Below, one piece after another: positions 6,501 through 13,769 of a stretch of DNA of 19,970 nt. Source of the stretch: Rhodospirillaceae bacterium (GTDB taxonomy: Bacteria; Pseudomonadota; Alphaproteobacteria; MPNO01; UBA2964); contig JABJKO010000332.1 of the NCBI GenBank assembly GCA_018660305.1, positions 1 to 19,970 on the forward strand. The letters are read 5' to 3'. Below the pieces are notes generated by a model. That model saw only the letters and a program-made list of their open reading frames with translations. It ran no database searches and was not told the origin of the DNA. Each line of letters opens with the position of its first letter. Position 1 is the first letter of the stretch. A program made the translations under genes and the position numbers.

Positions 6501-8555
6501 TCATGTACCGGTAGCGGCATCCAACACGATCCGCTCGACCGGAAAACACGCCGTAACGGTGGTGCCGATCCCGATCGCGCTTTTTAGGGTCAGCGACCCG
6601 CCGTGCATTTCCACAAGGGATTTGGTCAATGGCAAGCCGAGCCCGGTGCCCTCGAATTTTCGGTTCAAGGCGCCGTCGATTTGCTTGAACGGCGTCAGGG
6701 CCAGGGTGATCGCGTCGGGGGCAATGCCGATGCCGGTGTCGGACACCTGAAACACATACCCGGTATCGGGGCGAGACCAGATTCCGATCCCGACTTCGCC
6801 GCCTGCCGGCGTGAACTTGATGGCATTCGACAACAAATTGATCAGGATCTGTTTAACCCTTCGCTCGTCGACAAATAGCGGAGCAAGATCGTCCGCCATG
6901 TCCAGCTTTAGGTCTATGCCGCCCGTCTTGGCGCGTTCCCTCACCAGTCCCAGACAGGATTTGACAAGCTTGAAGACGTCGATGGTATCCTCGTACAGAT
7001 CAATCTTACCGGCCTCGATCTTCGACAGGTCCAGGATGTCGTTAATCAGCTCCAGCAAATGCAATCCGGACCTGTTGATATCCTTCCCATACTCAATATA
7101 TTTCAGGCTGCCCACTGGACCGTGTGTCTGACCCTCGATCATGTCCGAGAAGCCGATAATCGCATTCAAGGGAGTGCGCAACTCATGGCTCATATTGGCC
7201 AGGAACTCGGACTTCGTTCGGTTGGCGAGTTCGGCCTGTTCCTTGGAATGGCGTAACTCTTCCTCCGCCTGTCTGCGATCGCTCACGTCGGTGTATGTGT
7301 TGACAAAGCCGCCGCCAGGCAGCGGATTGCGCCAGACGGCAATTGTTTTGCCATCCTCCCCGGTGCGCTCGAACTGCCGCCGCGTTGCAAGTTGCGCCCT
7401 TTCAACCCGCTCACGGACCTGTTCTTCGACATCTCCCGCGCCGTAATATCCTGTCTCCGCAAGATGCCGTGCGATCTTTTCATAGGGAAGCCCAAGCCGG
7501 ACGAACCCGGGCGAAAATTTATAAAGGTCGACAAATATCTGGTTATACGCAATCAAATTAAGGCTTGAATCGTAGACACTGATACCCTCGGCCATATGGT
7601 CGAGGGTCGTCTGAAGTAACGCCGAATTTTGCACCAGCGTCTGCTCGGCCCGCTTACGTTCCGTGACGTCAGTCGTAATACCGCCAATGCCGACAATATC
7701 GCCTGCTGCGTCCCGTACGGGAAACTTGACGGACTGCATGAAGTAGGTCGATCCGTTGGAATTCGTGTGCTCAAATTCCCTTTCCAGCGGCACGCCGCTG
7801 AAGATAATTGTTTGATCGCTTTCCTTTAGTGACTCGATATCTTCCTGCCCCAGCCATTGGGATTCCTGGTGACCGCGCGCGTCTTCCTGAACAATGTCAT
7901 AATGTTTCTCGTAGGCTTTGTTGATCAGCAGAATCCGTGAATCAATATCCTTGAGATAAATAAGGGACGGACTGTGATCGATAATCGCTCCCAGCATTTC
8001 CTCGCTTTGATGTCGGGCGCGTTCAGCCTGTCGACGCTCCGAGAGATCGACGAAGGTGCGTTGAATGACGTCCTCGCCATCCCACAAAATTTTTCTGATA
8101 ATAACGTGGAGGGGAAGTATCGACCCATCCTTACGAACGAAATCGCATTCGTACTGCTCTACCGTTTCGGCGATAAAACCAGATGCCGCCTTAAGATACC
8201 GTGCCGCCTTCTCCCGGTCATGGGGAGCTACCAATTGATACGACGGCATGTCGTATAATTCTTCGGGTGATTCATAACCCAGGAGCCTGACCAGGGCGTT
8301 ATTTATAAATAAGCGCCCGCCACCTACCCTGGTGAGAAGGATTCCGAGACCGGAATTCTGGATCAATCCGCGATATCGTTTCTCGCTTTCCCGCAGCGCT
8401 TGCTGGACTTGCCGTTCCTTATCGTCGACATGCGAAGATATCTGACCGCGAAGATCATCGATGGTCCTCATCGCGTCCGCGAGACGGTCTTCCAGATTCG
8501 TTATTTTTGAAGAATTTGACAAATCATGGTCCAGACGAATCGGCGAAAACGGCAA
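6501..8555 (-). CDS. soluble PAS-PAS-PAS sensor histidine kinase
   Basis: This 684-residue kinase has no transmembrane segment. Order: coiled-coil N-terminus (about 17-60), PAS 1 (about 57-175, ending VDLSERRQAE), PAS 2 (about 185-300, ending TDVTERKRAE), PAS 3 (about 312-428, ending TDVSDRRQAE), the dimerisation domain with MSHELRTPLNAIIGFSD carrying His457, and the HATPase domain with NLLSNAIKFTPAGG (573-586), DTGIGI (606-611), PFKQ and GTGLGLPL (636 on). All kinase boxes are intact. It has no receiver domain, and no response regulator lies beside it, so its partner is unknown. The start is uncertain: the longest frame opens with TTG at 8555 without a good ribosome site, and other starts inside the coiled coil (such as ATG near residue 29) are possible. 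It should sense a cytoplasmic signal. Its position beside the TTT genes suggests, but does not show, a role in regulating them. Confidence 0.92.
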   Translation of the reverse strand: MPFSPIRLDHDLSNSSKITNLEDRLADAMRTIDDLRGQISSHVDDKERQVQQALRESEKRYRGLIQNSGLGILLTRVGGGRLFINNALVRLLGYESPEELYDMPSYQLVAPHDREKAARYLKAASGFIAETVEQYECDFVRKDGSILPLHVIIRKILWDGEDVIQRTFVDLSERRQAERARHQSEEMLGAIIDHSPSLIYLKDIDSRILLINKAYEKHYDIVQEDARGHQESQWLGQEDIESLKESDQTIIFSGVPLEREFEHTNSNGSTYFMQSVKFPVRDAAGDIVGIGGITTDVTERKRAEQTLVQNSALLQTTLDHMAEGISVYDSSLNLIAYNQIFVDLYKFSPGFVRLGLPYEKIARHLAETGYYGAGDVEEQVRERVERAQLATRRQFERTGEDGKTIAVWRNPLPGGGFVNTYTDVSDRRQAEEELRHSKEQAELANRTKSEFLANMSHELRTPLNAIIGFSDMIEGQTHGPVGSLKYIEYGKDINRSGLHLLELINDILDLSKIEAGKIDLYEDTIDVFKLVKSCLGLVRERAKTGGIDLKLDMADDLAPLFVDERRVKQILINLLSNAIKFTPAGGEVGIGIWSRPDTGYVFQVSDTGIGIAPDAITLALTPFKQIDGALNRKFEGTGLGLPLTKSLVEMHGGSLTLKSAIGIGTTVTACFPVERIVLDAATGT

Positions 8556-8914
8556 ACACGCAATGGATGAGGGGCCTAGAAGACATTCTTTAGGCTAATA
8601 TTCCTCGCCGGAACGGGTTAACAATTCGTGAATTGTGATTTAGCGCGATGAAGGAATTTCGCCTCCTGGTAGCTATTGGGAAGTGCCTTAAGAGCCGAAT
8701 ACTGGTTTGTGTCCGGCAGAAAACCAATCTACAGGGCCCGGTTTGGGTCGATACTGTTGATAATCTGGCTTGAGCCGACGCGTTTGATGTGATTCTGTTG
8801 TTGTCTAGGGTAAACGCGCTTGTATCCACCATGCCTTCAACGATTATGACGGCTGTCGCCGGGAGTTATGCCAAACCACCGTTCTGGGCGAAGTGCCGTC
8901 ATAGGTTCGTATAA
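8556..8914. other. divergent intergenic region, no gene seen
   Basis: No convincing gene lies between the kinase and the cyclodeaminase-family gene. Two structures stand out. ACAATTC/GAATTGT is a 7-bp inverted repeat with a 2-nt gap at 8621-8636, of operator size. TATGACGGC (8845-8853) and GCCGTCATA (8895-8903) are a perfect 9-bp inverted repeat enclosing 41 nt, ending 11 nt before the ATG at 8915. The region must hold promoters in both directions, but I cannot place them with confidence. Confidence 0.5.
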
Positions 8915-9919
8915 ATGAAACTACGCATTCTGTCCGAGAGCGATGTCAGATCGGTGTTGTCCATGGCCGATGCCATGGATATCCAGGCCCGGGCCTTTAC
9001 AGCTCAGGCGGCGGGCCAGTCGATCGAAGGGTTACGGAGCTTCGCCGTATCGGAACTGCCACCCGGTGTCGCCATTTTCAACCCCGCCTTCCTGAAAGAG
9101 GGCAAGGGATATGGCGTCAAAATCGTCTCTGATTTCTATGACAACCCCAATCGCGGCGCAGCCCGGCTGTCCGCCCTGGTGGCCCTGTTCAACGGCGAGA
9201 CCGGCCACCCCCGTACTGTCATGGAAGGCGGCTATCTTACAGACATCCGGACCGGTGCCGGAACCGCGCTGGCAGCGCGCTACCTGGCCCGCAAGGACAG
9301 CCGCTCGGTCACCATCATTGGCGCCGGCCGGGTCGCGCGTCATCAGCTCCAGGCGCTCTGCGTCGAAAATGCGATCGAGACCGTGGTGGTGTCCACACGG
9401 TCCCGCGACAGGGGTGAAGAATTTATCGGCCGGATGCGGGAGGGTGATGGGGCCCCAAGCCATATCCGGCTTGAGGAGGATCGCGCCAAAGCGGTTTCCG
9501 ACGCCGATATGGTGATTTGCGCCACAACATCCCCTGAGCCGGTGTTTCCGGGGGCTGCCCTGCGCCCTGGAACGTTTGTCGCCAGTGTGGGGACTCATTC
9601 CGCGGGTACTCGGGAGGTGGATACCGAGACCATCCGGCGGGCTCGTGTCCATGTCATCGACAGCCGGACCGATTGTCTGGCCGCGGCTGGCGATCTGCAA
9701 ATACCGGCAAAGGAAGGCGCGCTGGACCTCGATCAGGTCTCCGAAATCGCCGATCTGGTGGCCGGACGAACATTTGGCCGCCAATCGGATGAGGACATCA
9801 CCTTCTATAAATCAGTGGGTGTCCCCATCCAGGATTTGTTTACCGCCCAATTCGTAGAGAAACGGGCCATTGAGCACGGCATCGGAACCCTGATCGATAT
9901 CGGGGGCGATAACGATTGA
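8915..9919 (+). CDS. ornithine cyclodeaminase / mu-crystallin family NAD(P)-dependent enzyme
   Basis: This 334-residue cytoplasmic protein fits the family's usual length and order. Seen: GYGVKIV with Lys69 at the substrate site, EGGYLTDIRTGAGTALAARY (104-123), a Rossmann fold with VTIIGAGRVARHQ (132-144), ICATTSPEPVF, and the end motif YKSVGVPIQDL (298-308). The family includes ornithine cyclodeaminase, archaeal alanine dehydrogenase and ketimine reductase. In true ornithine cyclodeaminase a catalytic Asp lies in a GGD(C/x)PGKTEL-type stretch; here that stretch reads GTHSAGTREVD, with Thr-His in place of the Gly-Asp. This argues against ornithine cyclodeamination and for another imine or amino acid dehydrogenase or reductase. 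The exact reaction is not decided. No strong ribosome site precedes the ATG at 8915. It is convergent with the next gene, with 13 bp between stops. Confidence 0.88.
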   Translation: MKLRILSESDVRSVLSMADAMDIQARAFTAQAAGQSIEGLRSFAVSELPPGVAIFNPAFLKEGKGYGVKIVSDFYDNPNRGAARLSALVALFNGETGHPRTVMEGGYLTDIRTGAGTALAARYLARKDSRSVTIIGAGRVARHQLQALCVENAIETVVVSTRSRDRGEEFIGRMREGDGAPSHIRLEEDRAKAVSDADMVICATTSPEPVFPGAALRPGTFVASVGTHSAGTREVDTETIRRARVHVIDSRTDCLAAAGDLQIPAKEGALDLDQVSEIADLVAGRTFGRQSDEDITFYKSVGVPIQDLFTAQFVEKRAIEHGIGTLIDIGGDND

Positions 9920-9932
9920 GGTCCTCGGAGCC

Positions 9933-10841
9933 CTATTCAAACGCCCGGTTATCGACGATCTCCTCGAAACTGGCATTCGCCATGGTCATGTCCCAGCTGA
10001 CGGTCCAGTTATAGGTGTCGTCCCAGCGCTCGCGCGTATAAGGCTGCGGCGGTGCATGCAACAGGCGCTGATGGCGAAAATCCTTGGCTTCCAGCCGCCC
10101 GCCGGTTTCATTGACGAAATAATGCACATAGGGTGTCGGATCCTTGGCCAGCACGTCGCAGGCGCGGGCCTGGGCGCGGAACATGGCGGCAAGGGTCGGC
10201 CCGTCCAGATCATCGCCCGCCGCTTCAGCGCGGGTCGAATGGGATTCCATCAGGACACGAAGACCTTCTTTTTCCGCCACGCTGATCCACGGTTCCATCA
10301 AACTGACCGCGGCGACCTCGCCCTTTTTAAGCGCGTCAATCCGTTGCGGCATGGATCCGGCGTTCGTCACTTTGACATGTTCTTTGGCCAAAAATCCTTC
10401 GATCATTTTCAAAGTCACAAAATGCGACCCGTTGTTCGGGGTAACCGCAATGGGTTGGTCCTTGAGCATTTCCGGCTCAAAGAAGTCCGAGTCGCCTCTT
10501 ACGACGATCGCAAACATTGACATGGACGCGCCCAGGGAAACGATTTTGCGCGCGCGCAATCCGCCCGCTTTAGCCTCGACGGCGCGTTTGACGATGCCCC
10601 ATTCGCACATACGGAATTGATCGATACCGCCGTCGTTATAAACCGAATCCAGCGGGCGCTCGAACACGGAGTCGAATTTGACCGTGTGAGACGTTGTGAC
10701 CTGAGCCATGCCCGGGGTCGTCACAAATTCAATATTGAGCCCTTCGTCTTTGAAAAACCCTTCATCGCGGGCCACCAATACCGGCAGATCATGCACCGCA
10801 TTCATCACCGCCAATTTCACTGCTGTTTCATTAGTCGACAT
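9933..10841 (-). CDS. NMT1/THI5-like periplasmic-binding-fold protein without signal peptide
   Basis: This is a 302-residue protein of the SsuA/THI5-type binding fold. The hallmark start LPVLVARDEGFFKDEGLNIE (19-38) is clear, followed by GGIDQFRMCEWGIVKRAVEA (71-90), IAVTPNNGSHFVT and an AVSLMEPWI segment. Exported homologues begin with a signal peptide; this one begins MSTNETAVKLAV and is soluble, so it should stay in the cytoplasm. No ABC permease or ATPase lies nearby. Together these suggest an enzyme or sensor rather than a transport component. Related non-exported branches of the fold include THI5 pyrimidine synthases and dihydroxyphthalate decarboxylases, but I do not see a THI5 cysteine cluster. 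The C-terminus is rich in Trp, Tyr and His (HQRLLHAPPQPYTRERWDD). GGGGGAAAG precedes the ATG at 10841. Function unknown. Confidence 0.82.
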   Translation of the reverse strand: MSTNETAVKLAVMNAVHDLPVLVARDEGFFKDEGLNIEFVTTPGMAQVTTSHTVKFDSVFERPLDSVYNDGGIDQFRMCEWGIVKRAVEAKAGGLRARKIVSLGASMSMFAIVVRGDSDFFEPEMLKDQPIAVTPNNGSHFVTLKMIEGFLAKEHVKVTNAGSMPQRIDALKKGEVAAVSLMEPWISVAEKEGLRVLMESHSTRAEAAGDDLDGPTLAAMFRAQARACDVLAKDPTPYVHYFVNETGGRLEAKDFRHQRLLHAPPQPYTRERWDDTYNWTVSWDMTMANASFEEIVDNRAFE

Positions 10842-11183
10842 TCTTTCCCCCAGTCAATTGCTAGACCTTGTTCGGTTCTAATTCAGATAAATCTTGCCTA
10901 ACCTTAACCACTCAACGCTGATGAAACCGGCGAAGAGACGCACCCTGTCCATGGAAACGGCGATATGCGCTCGATTACGAAGGCTGTTCAGTGAGCCTGT
11001 TTTATCAATTTCATTCCTTAAAATCAATTCCACCTGTGGTCCATATGCGTGTACCGGGCTGCCCCCCCGCCACCTCCTCAATAGCAGGGGGAGGTTGAGT
11101 ATCCGGGCCGGTTCAGCAGGCCTCAAAAGTGCACCGGACAGTCGTGGAATAAATCCGAGAATGACGAACGGGGATAAGGGGAA
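10842..11183. other. intergenic region, no gene seen
   Basis: This holds the promoter side of the NMT1-like gene and the 3' side of the second PEP-CTERM gene. A plus-strand frame of about 97 codons at 10894-11187 is open, but it has no motif, no ribosome site and odd composition, and I do not accept it. ACCTCC (11072-11077) and GGAGGT (11090-11095) form a short hairpin beside a run of C (11071 region), resembling the GC-rich intergenic hairpins of alphaproteobacteria. Nothing else is recognisable. Confidence 0.4.
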
Positions 11184-11215
11184 ATAGAAAACGGCGGTTC
11201 CGAAGAACCGCCGTT
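11184..11215 (-). terminator. intrinsic terminator of the second PEP-CTERM gene
   Basis: AACGGCGGTTC (11190-11200) and GAACCGCCGTT (11205-11215) form a perfect 11-bp stem. On the minus strand the loop is UUCG closed by C-G, the very stable C(UUCG)G tetraloop, and TTTTCTATTTCC follows. It begins 27 nt after the stop of the PEP-CTERM gene at 11243, so that gene appears to be a single-gene transcript. Confidence 0.92.
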
Positions 11216-11242
11216 CCGATACGCGTATGCTGTAAATGTCGC

Positions 11243-12004
11243 TTACACAATCTTGCGACGCCGCGCCAGACCGAGACCGACAAGACCAAGGCCGAACAGG
11301 GCCAGCGTGCCAGGCTCGGGGACCACGACGATATCGATGGACGTGCGGGCCAATTCGCTACCACCAATTGCGGAGGCGATAAGATTGAAGGTGTACGTGC
11401 CAGGCAATTGCGCGAATAGCGTATACCCGAAACCGAAATTCTGGGAATTCTGCATCAGGTTGTTGCCTGCACCCAACGCGAGAAAGGTTCCTTCGTCGCC
11501 GAGGCTCTGGCCCGTGCTGTTATCGCCATAGGAATTGTCGACAAACAAGGTCGGGCTGAACGTATTTGGAACAAAATTCGTTCCATTCGACGGGTCGATA
11601 TCGACCATGAGCAAATAGATGTAGGAATCCAGATTAGTGGCGGCCATTCCCGTGGGATCCGAATTGATCGAGAACTCAAAATTAAAGACCGACCAGTTCG
11701 GCAGTATCGCGCTCAGCGACGGATCGAATGTGTAAGTGTGATCTCCATCATAGTTGAAGGTGTTTTCAGGGTCTCCCGCGCCGTTGAACCGGAGCTTGCC
11801 GCGCAGGGCGAGCTCAATGCCGTTTGCCGTCACGCCGGTCCACGACCCGTTGGCGATACTGCTACCCATGATGACTTCGTTTGTCACGTTGCCGGTGCCA
11901 TTGACCGGCAGAGCCATGGCGGTGCCGGCGCTCAGCCCCAGCCCCATAATCGCCGTCGCGGCGATCGCTGTCAGCGGCTTCCCCATTAATCCTTGGATGC
12001 TCAT
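11243..12004 (-). CDS. PEP-CTERM sorted extracellular protein (second)
   Basis: This is a 253-residue exported protein. The ATG at 12004 is chosen because AGGAG lies 8 nt upstream and a signal peptide follows (cleavage likely at AMA/LPV, about residue 31). The longer open frame to 12124 runs through the sigma-54 promoter and cannot be coding. The tail VPEPGTLALFGLGLVGLG (from 228) then LARRRKIV is the exosortase sorting signal, and its first 24 residues are identical to those of the other PEP-CTERM protein. The body is rich in Asn, Gly, Ser and Thr and is predicted to be beta-rich (for example FNYDGDHTYTFDP, FNFEFSINSDP, YGDNSTGQSLGDEGTF). I do not recognise a catalytic motif, so it may be a structural surface protein. 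It is a single-gene unit with its own terminator at 11184-11215 and a sigma-54 promoter at 12112-12129. Confidence 0.93.
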   Translation of the reverse strand: MSIQGLMGKPLTAIAATAIMGLGLSAGTAMALPVNGTGNVTNEVIMGSSIANGSWTGVTANGIELALRGKLRFNGAGDPENTFNYDGDHTYTFDPSLSAILPNWSVFNFEFSINSDPTGMAATNLDSYIYLLMVDIDPSNGTNFVPNTFSPTLFVDNSYGDNSTGQSLGDEGTFLALGAGNNLMQNSQNFGFGYTLFAQLPGTYTFNLIASAIGGSELARTSIDIVVVPEPGTLALFGLGLVGLGLARRRKIV

Positions 12005-12111
12005 GGTAAAATCTCCTGTTGAGGGGCATTGGGAGTGGCGTTTGCGCCAGCCCGCCCATTTCCGGTTTTCACAAAGGAGGCACCCACCCCGGGCGTCACC
12101 CGCGATACAAG

Positions 12112-12129
12112 ATGCAAGTCCCATGCCAA
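12112..12129 (-). promoter_or_regulatory. sigma-54 (-24/-12) promoter of the second PEP-CTERM gene
   Basis: Minus-strand 12129 to 12112 reads TTGGCATGGGACTTGCAT: GG (12127-12126) and GC (12115-12114) are separated by exactly 10 nt. It differs from the first PEP-CTERM promoter by one base in the -24 box and in the free spacer. The leader to the ATG at 12004 would be about 98 nt. Confidence 0.87.
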
Positions 12130-12192
12130 GCGGGTTAACGCGGGCTCTTAAGCCGATGATGGTGGTAAAGGGGCGTAAACCATATTCGGAAA

Positions 12193-12209
12193 CGTAAAAT
12201 CTACCGACA
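12193..12209. promoter_or_regulatory. proximal activator-like site, PEP-CTERM gene 2
   Basis: CGTAAAATCTACCGACA matches the TGTAAAAT-N3-CCGACA motif except for its first base. It begins 66 nt from the -24 GG, exactly as at the first PEP-CTERM gene. A perfect 12-nt palindrome, TTAACCGGTTAA (12212-12223), follows almost at once. Confidence 0.7.
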
Positions 12210-12256
12210 GGTTAACCGGTTAATCCGGACGATTCCGGGGATTTCGCTGAAAGGGG

Positions 12257-12273
12257 TGTAAAATCGACCGACA
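12257..12273. promoter_or_regulatory. distal activator-like site, PEP-CTERM gene 2
   Basis: TGTAAAATCGACCGACA is a full match to the motif and a direct repeat of the site at 12193. The centre spacing here is 64 nt (about six turns), against 51 nt at the first gene, so only the proximal site has a fixed distance. Confidence 0.7.
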
Positions 12274-12352
12274 CGAAATTGTTAAGATCGTCGCCGTGAC
12301 CGGGCCGTGAAGCACTCCATCAGGGGCGCAAACGGGTCCCCTAGAGATCCGT

Positions 12353-12940
12353 CTAAAGATCCGTGGGTGGCTCGTACTCGAGCTGTTCCTTGGTGGCTTC
12401 GTTGGGCGGCAGTTTGACGTTCTTCTGGAACACCATGTGCATGAACAGGAACATGGGCTTGGCCTTCATGATGAGGACCACCATTTCTTCCTTATCGTCG
12501 TTGAAATGCTGGTGCACCACGCCGTTGGGGACCATGAGCATATCGCCGGCGTCATAATCGTGGCGCACGCCATCATGGTGGTCGTAACCCCGTCCGCGTA
12601 ATACATAGAAAGCGGCGCTGTTCATGTGGCCGTGATTGACGTTAGTGCCGTAAGGACCGAACGCCTTGATATGGGTCTCGATGGACTGGCAGACCGGCGC
12701 ATCTGCGGGATTAATGATCTCTTTACCATAACTCTGCGGCCCGCCATGCCAGGGGCGGTCCTTGGTCGAATAGACCCGCGGCACGTCATAGACATGGCCC
12801 ATCATCTCGCCATAGGTGCCCTCGAGAGCCCGCACAAAGGTGCGTTTCTTGGTCCAGCGCGACCAGTCGGCAGCGGGACGGTTATGGCCGGGGCCGGCAT
12901 CGCCTTCCGCAGCTTCGGGCTTTGGCGGTGTATCGTCCAT
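12353..12940 (-). CDS. single-domain cupin protein, three-histidine metal site
   Basis: This is a 195-residue soluble protein with one cupin barrel. Motif 1 is NHGHMNSAAFYVLRGRG, with His103 and His105 but alanine at 109 where most cupins carry the metal-binding Glu. Motif 2 is GDMLMVPNGVVHQHFN (132-147), matching G-x5-P-x-G-x2-H-x3-N with His143. This leaves three His ligands, as in cysteine dioxygenase and gentisate-type ring-cleaving cupins, so a mononuclear iron dioxygenase is a fair guess but unproven. The N-terminal 25 residues are acidic and look disordered. AAGGTGAG precedes the ATG at 12940. It is the second gene after its paralogue at 13064-13687 (123 bp apart, same strand), sharing TKKRTFVRALEGTY, GGPQSYGK, QSIETH and MKAKP. 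It ends about 80 bp before the activator-like sites of PEP-CTERM gene 2. Confidence 0.87.
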   Translation of the reverse strand: MDDTPPKPEAAEGDAGPGHNRPAADWSRWTKKRTFVRALEGTYGEMMGHVYDVPRVYSTKDRPWHGGPQSYGKEIINPADAPVCQSIETHIKAFGPYGTNVNHGHMNSAAFYVLRGRGYDHHDGVRHDYDAGDMLMVPNGVVHQHFNDDKEEMVVLIMKAKPMFLFMHMVFQKNVKLPPNEATKEQLEYEPPTDL

Positions 12941-13063
12941 GAAGGCTCACCTTTCGATCAAAGACGGGATCACGGCAAATTTAAACCTGTGCCGGATCGT
13001 AGTCAAAAACGAAAAGGACGCCTCTAAAGCCGCCCTCCCCTGGTCTCGGCCGACGGCCCCGGA

Positions 13064-13687
13064 TCAAAAATCCTCGGGCGGGCCGTATTCCTCCCAGCCC
13101 GGGACCGGCTCGACCGGCGGCATACTGGCGCTTTTCTGGAACAGCATATGCATGAACAGAAACAGCGGCTTGGCTTTCATGATCAACGTGATCAGTTCCT
13201 CCGAATCCGAAGAGTTGAAATGCTGATGGACGCAGCCATTTTCGACGATCATGCAGTCACCGGCCGCAAACGGCAGTTTTTCGCCATCATGGATGTCATA
13301 ACCCTCACCACGGATCACATAGAAGACCGCGCTGTTCATATGGCCGTGCTTCTTGTTGTAACCGCCCGGCGCGAAGGCATGAAAGTGGGTTTCGATGCTC
13401 TGGGCGATATCGACGCTCATGGGGTTGATGCAGGGCTTACCGTAGCTTTGCGGCCCGCCTTCCCATTTGAAATCCTTGGAGTGGTAGACCCTGGGCTGTT
13501 CCTTGACCATTCCCTGCAGATAGGCGTAGGTGCCTTCCAGGGCGCGCACGAAAGTGCGTTTCTTGGTATGGCGGGGCCAGTCGTATTTGGGCTTGTTATC
13601 CCCGGGCTTTGCCTCCGCCTCGACGTATTCCATGAACTTTTCGTCGTAATTGACCGGTTCATCCGGTTTCGATTTGGGGTCGTCCAT
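13064..13687 (-). CDS. single-domain cupin protein, paralogue of the adjacent cupin
   Basis: This 207-residue soluble cupin has motif 1 KHGHMNSAVFYVIRGEG (His114, His116, alanine at 120 in the usual Glu place) and motif 2 GDCMIVENGCVHQHFN (143-158, His154). The conserved Pro of motif 2 is Glu here, unlike its neighbour. Both paralogues lack the same Glu and keep extra residues after the barrel (FLFMHMLFQK), so they form one subfamily, and the pair probably arose by tandem duplication and then diverged. AAGGAG sits 6 nt before the ATG at 13687, the better ribosome site of the two, so this is likely the leading gene of a two-gene operon. A two-subunit or heteromeric oxygenase is possible. Substrate unknown; gentisate or hydroxynaphthoate-like ring cleavage is the nearest analogy. 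Confidence 0.87.
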   Translation of the reverse strand: MDDPKSKPDEPVNYDEKFMEYVEAEAKPGDNKPKYDWPRHTKKRTFVRALEGTYAYLQGMVKEQPRVYHSKDFKWEGGPQSYGKPCINPMSVDIAQSIETHFHAFAPGGYNKKHGHMNSAVFYVIRGEGYDIHDGEKLPFAAGDCMIVENGCVHQHFNSSDSEELITLIMKAKPLFLFMHMLFQKSASMPPVEPVPGWEEYGPPEDF

Positions 13688-13769
13688 TCACTTCTCCTTA
13701 ACTATACCGCACTTCGGAATCCCGGGGAAAACCCGGGCGCCGTGATCACCGCACCCGGCACCCTCCCGA

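Noticed and set aside
8590..8832. 80-codon minus-strand frame upstream of the kinase
   Set aside because: No motif or ribosome site; lies in the divergent promoter region.
9032..9784. 250-codon minus-strand frame opposite the cyclodeaminase-family gene
   Set aside because: Shadow frame lying wholly inside a gene with clear Rossmann and family motifs.
10894..11187. 97-codon plus-strand frame in the intergenic region
   Set aside because: No ribosome site, no hydrophobic or conserved pattern, and it overlaps the terminator of the second PEP-CTERM gene.
12005..12124. 40-codon N-terminal extension of the second PEP-CTERM protein
   Set aside because: It would put coding sequence across the sigma-54 promoter and ahead of a normal signal peptide.
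12344..12363. Direct repeat AGATCCGT around the stop of the first cupin
   Set aside because: Only two 8-nt copies, readily explained by chance and not part of a larger array.
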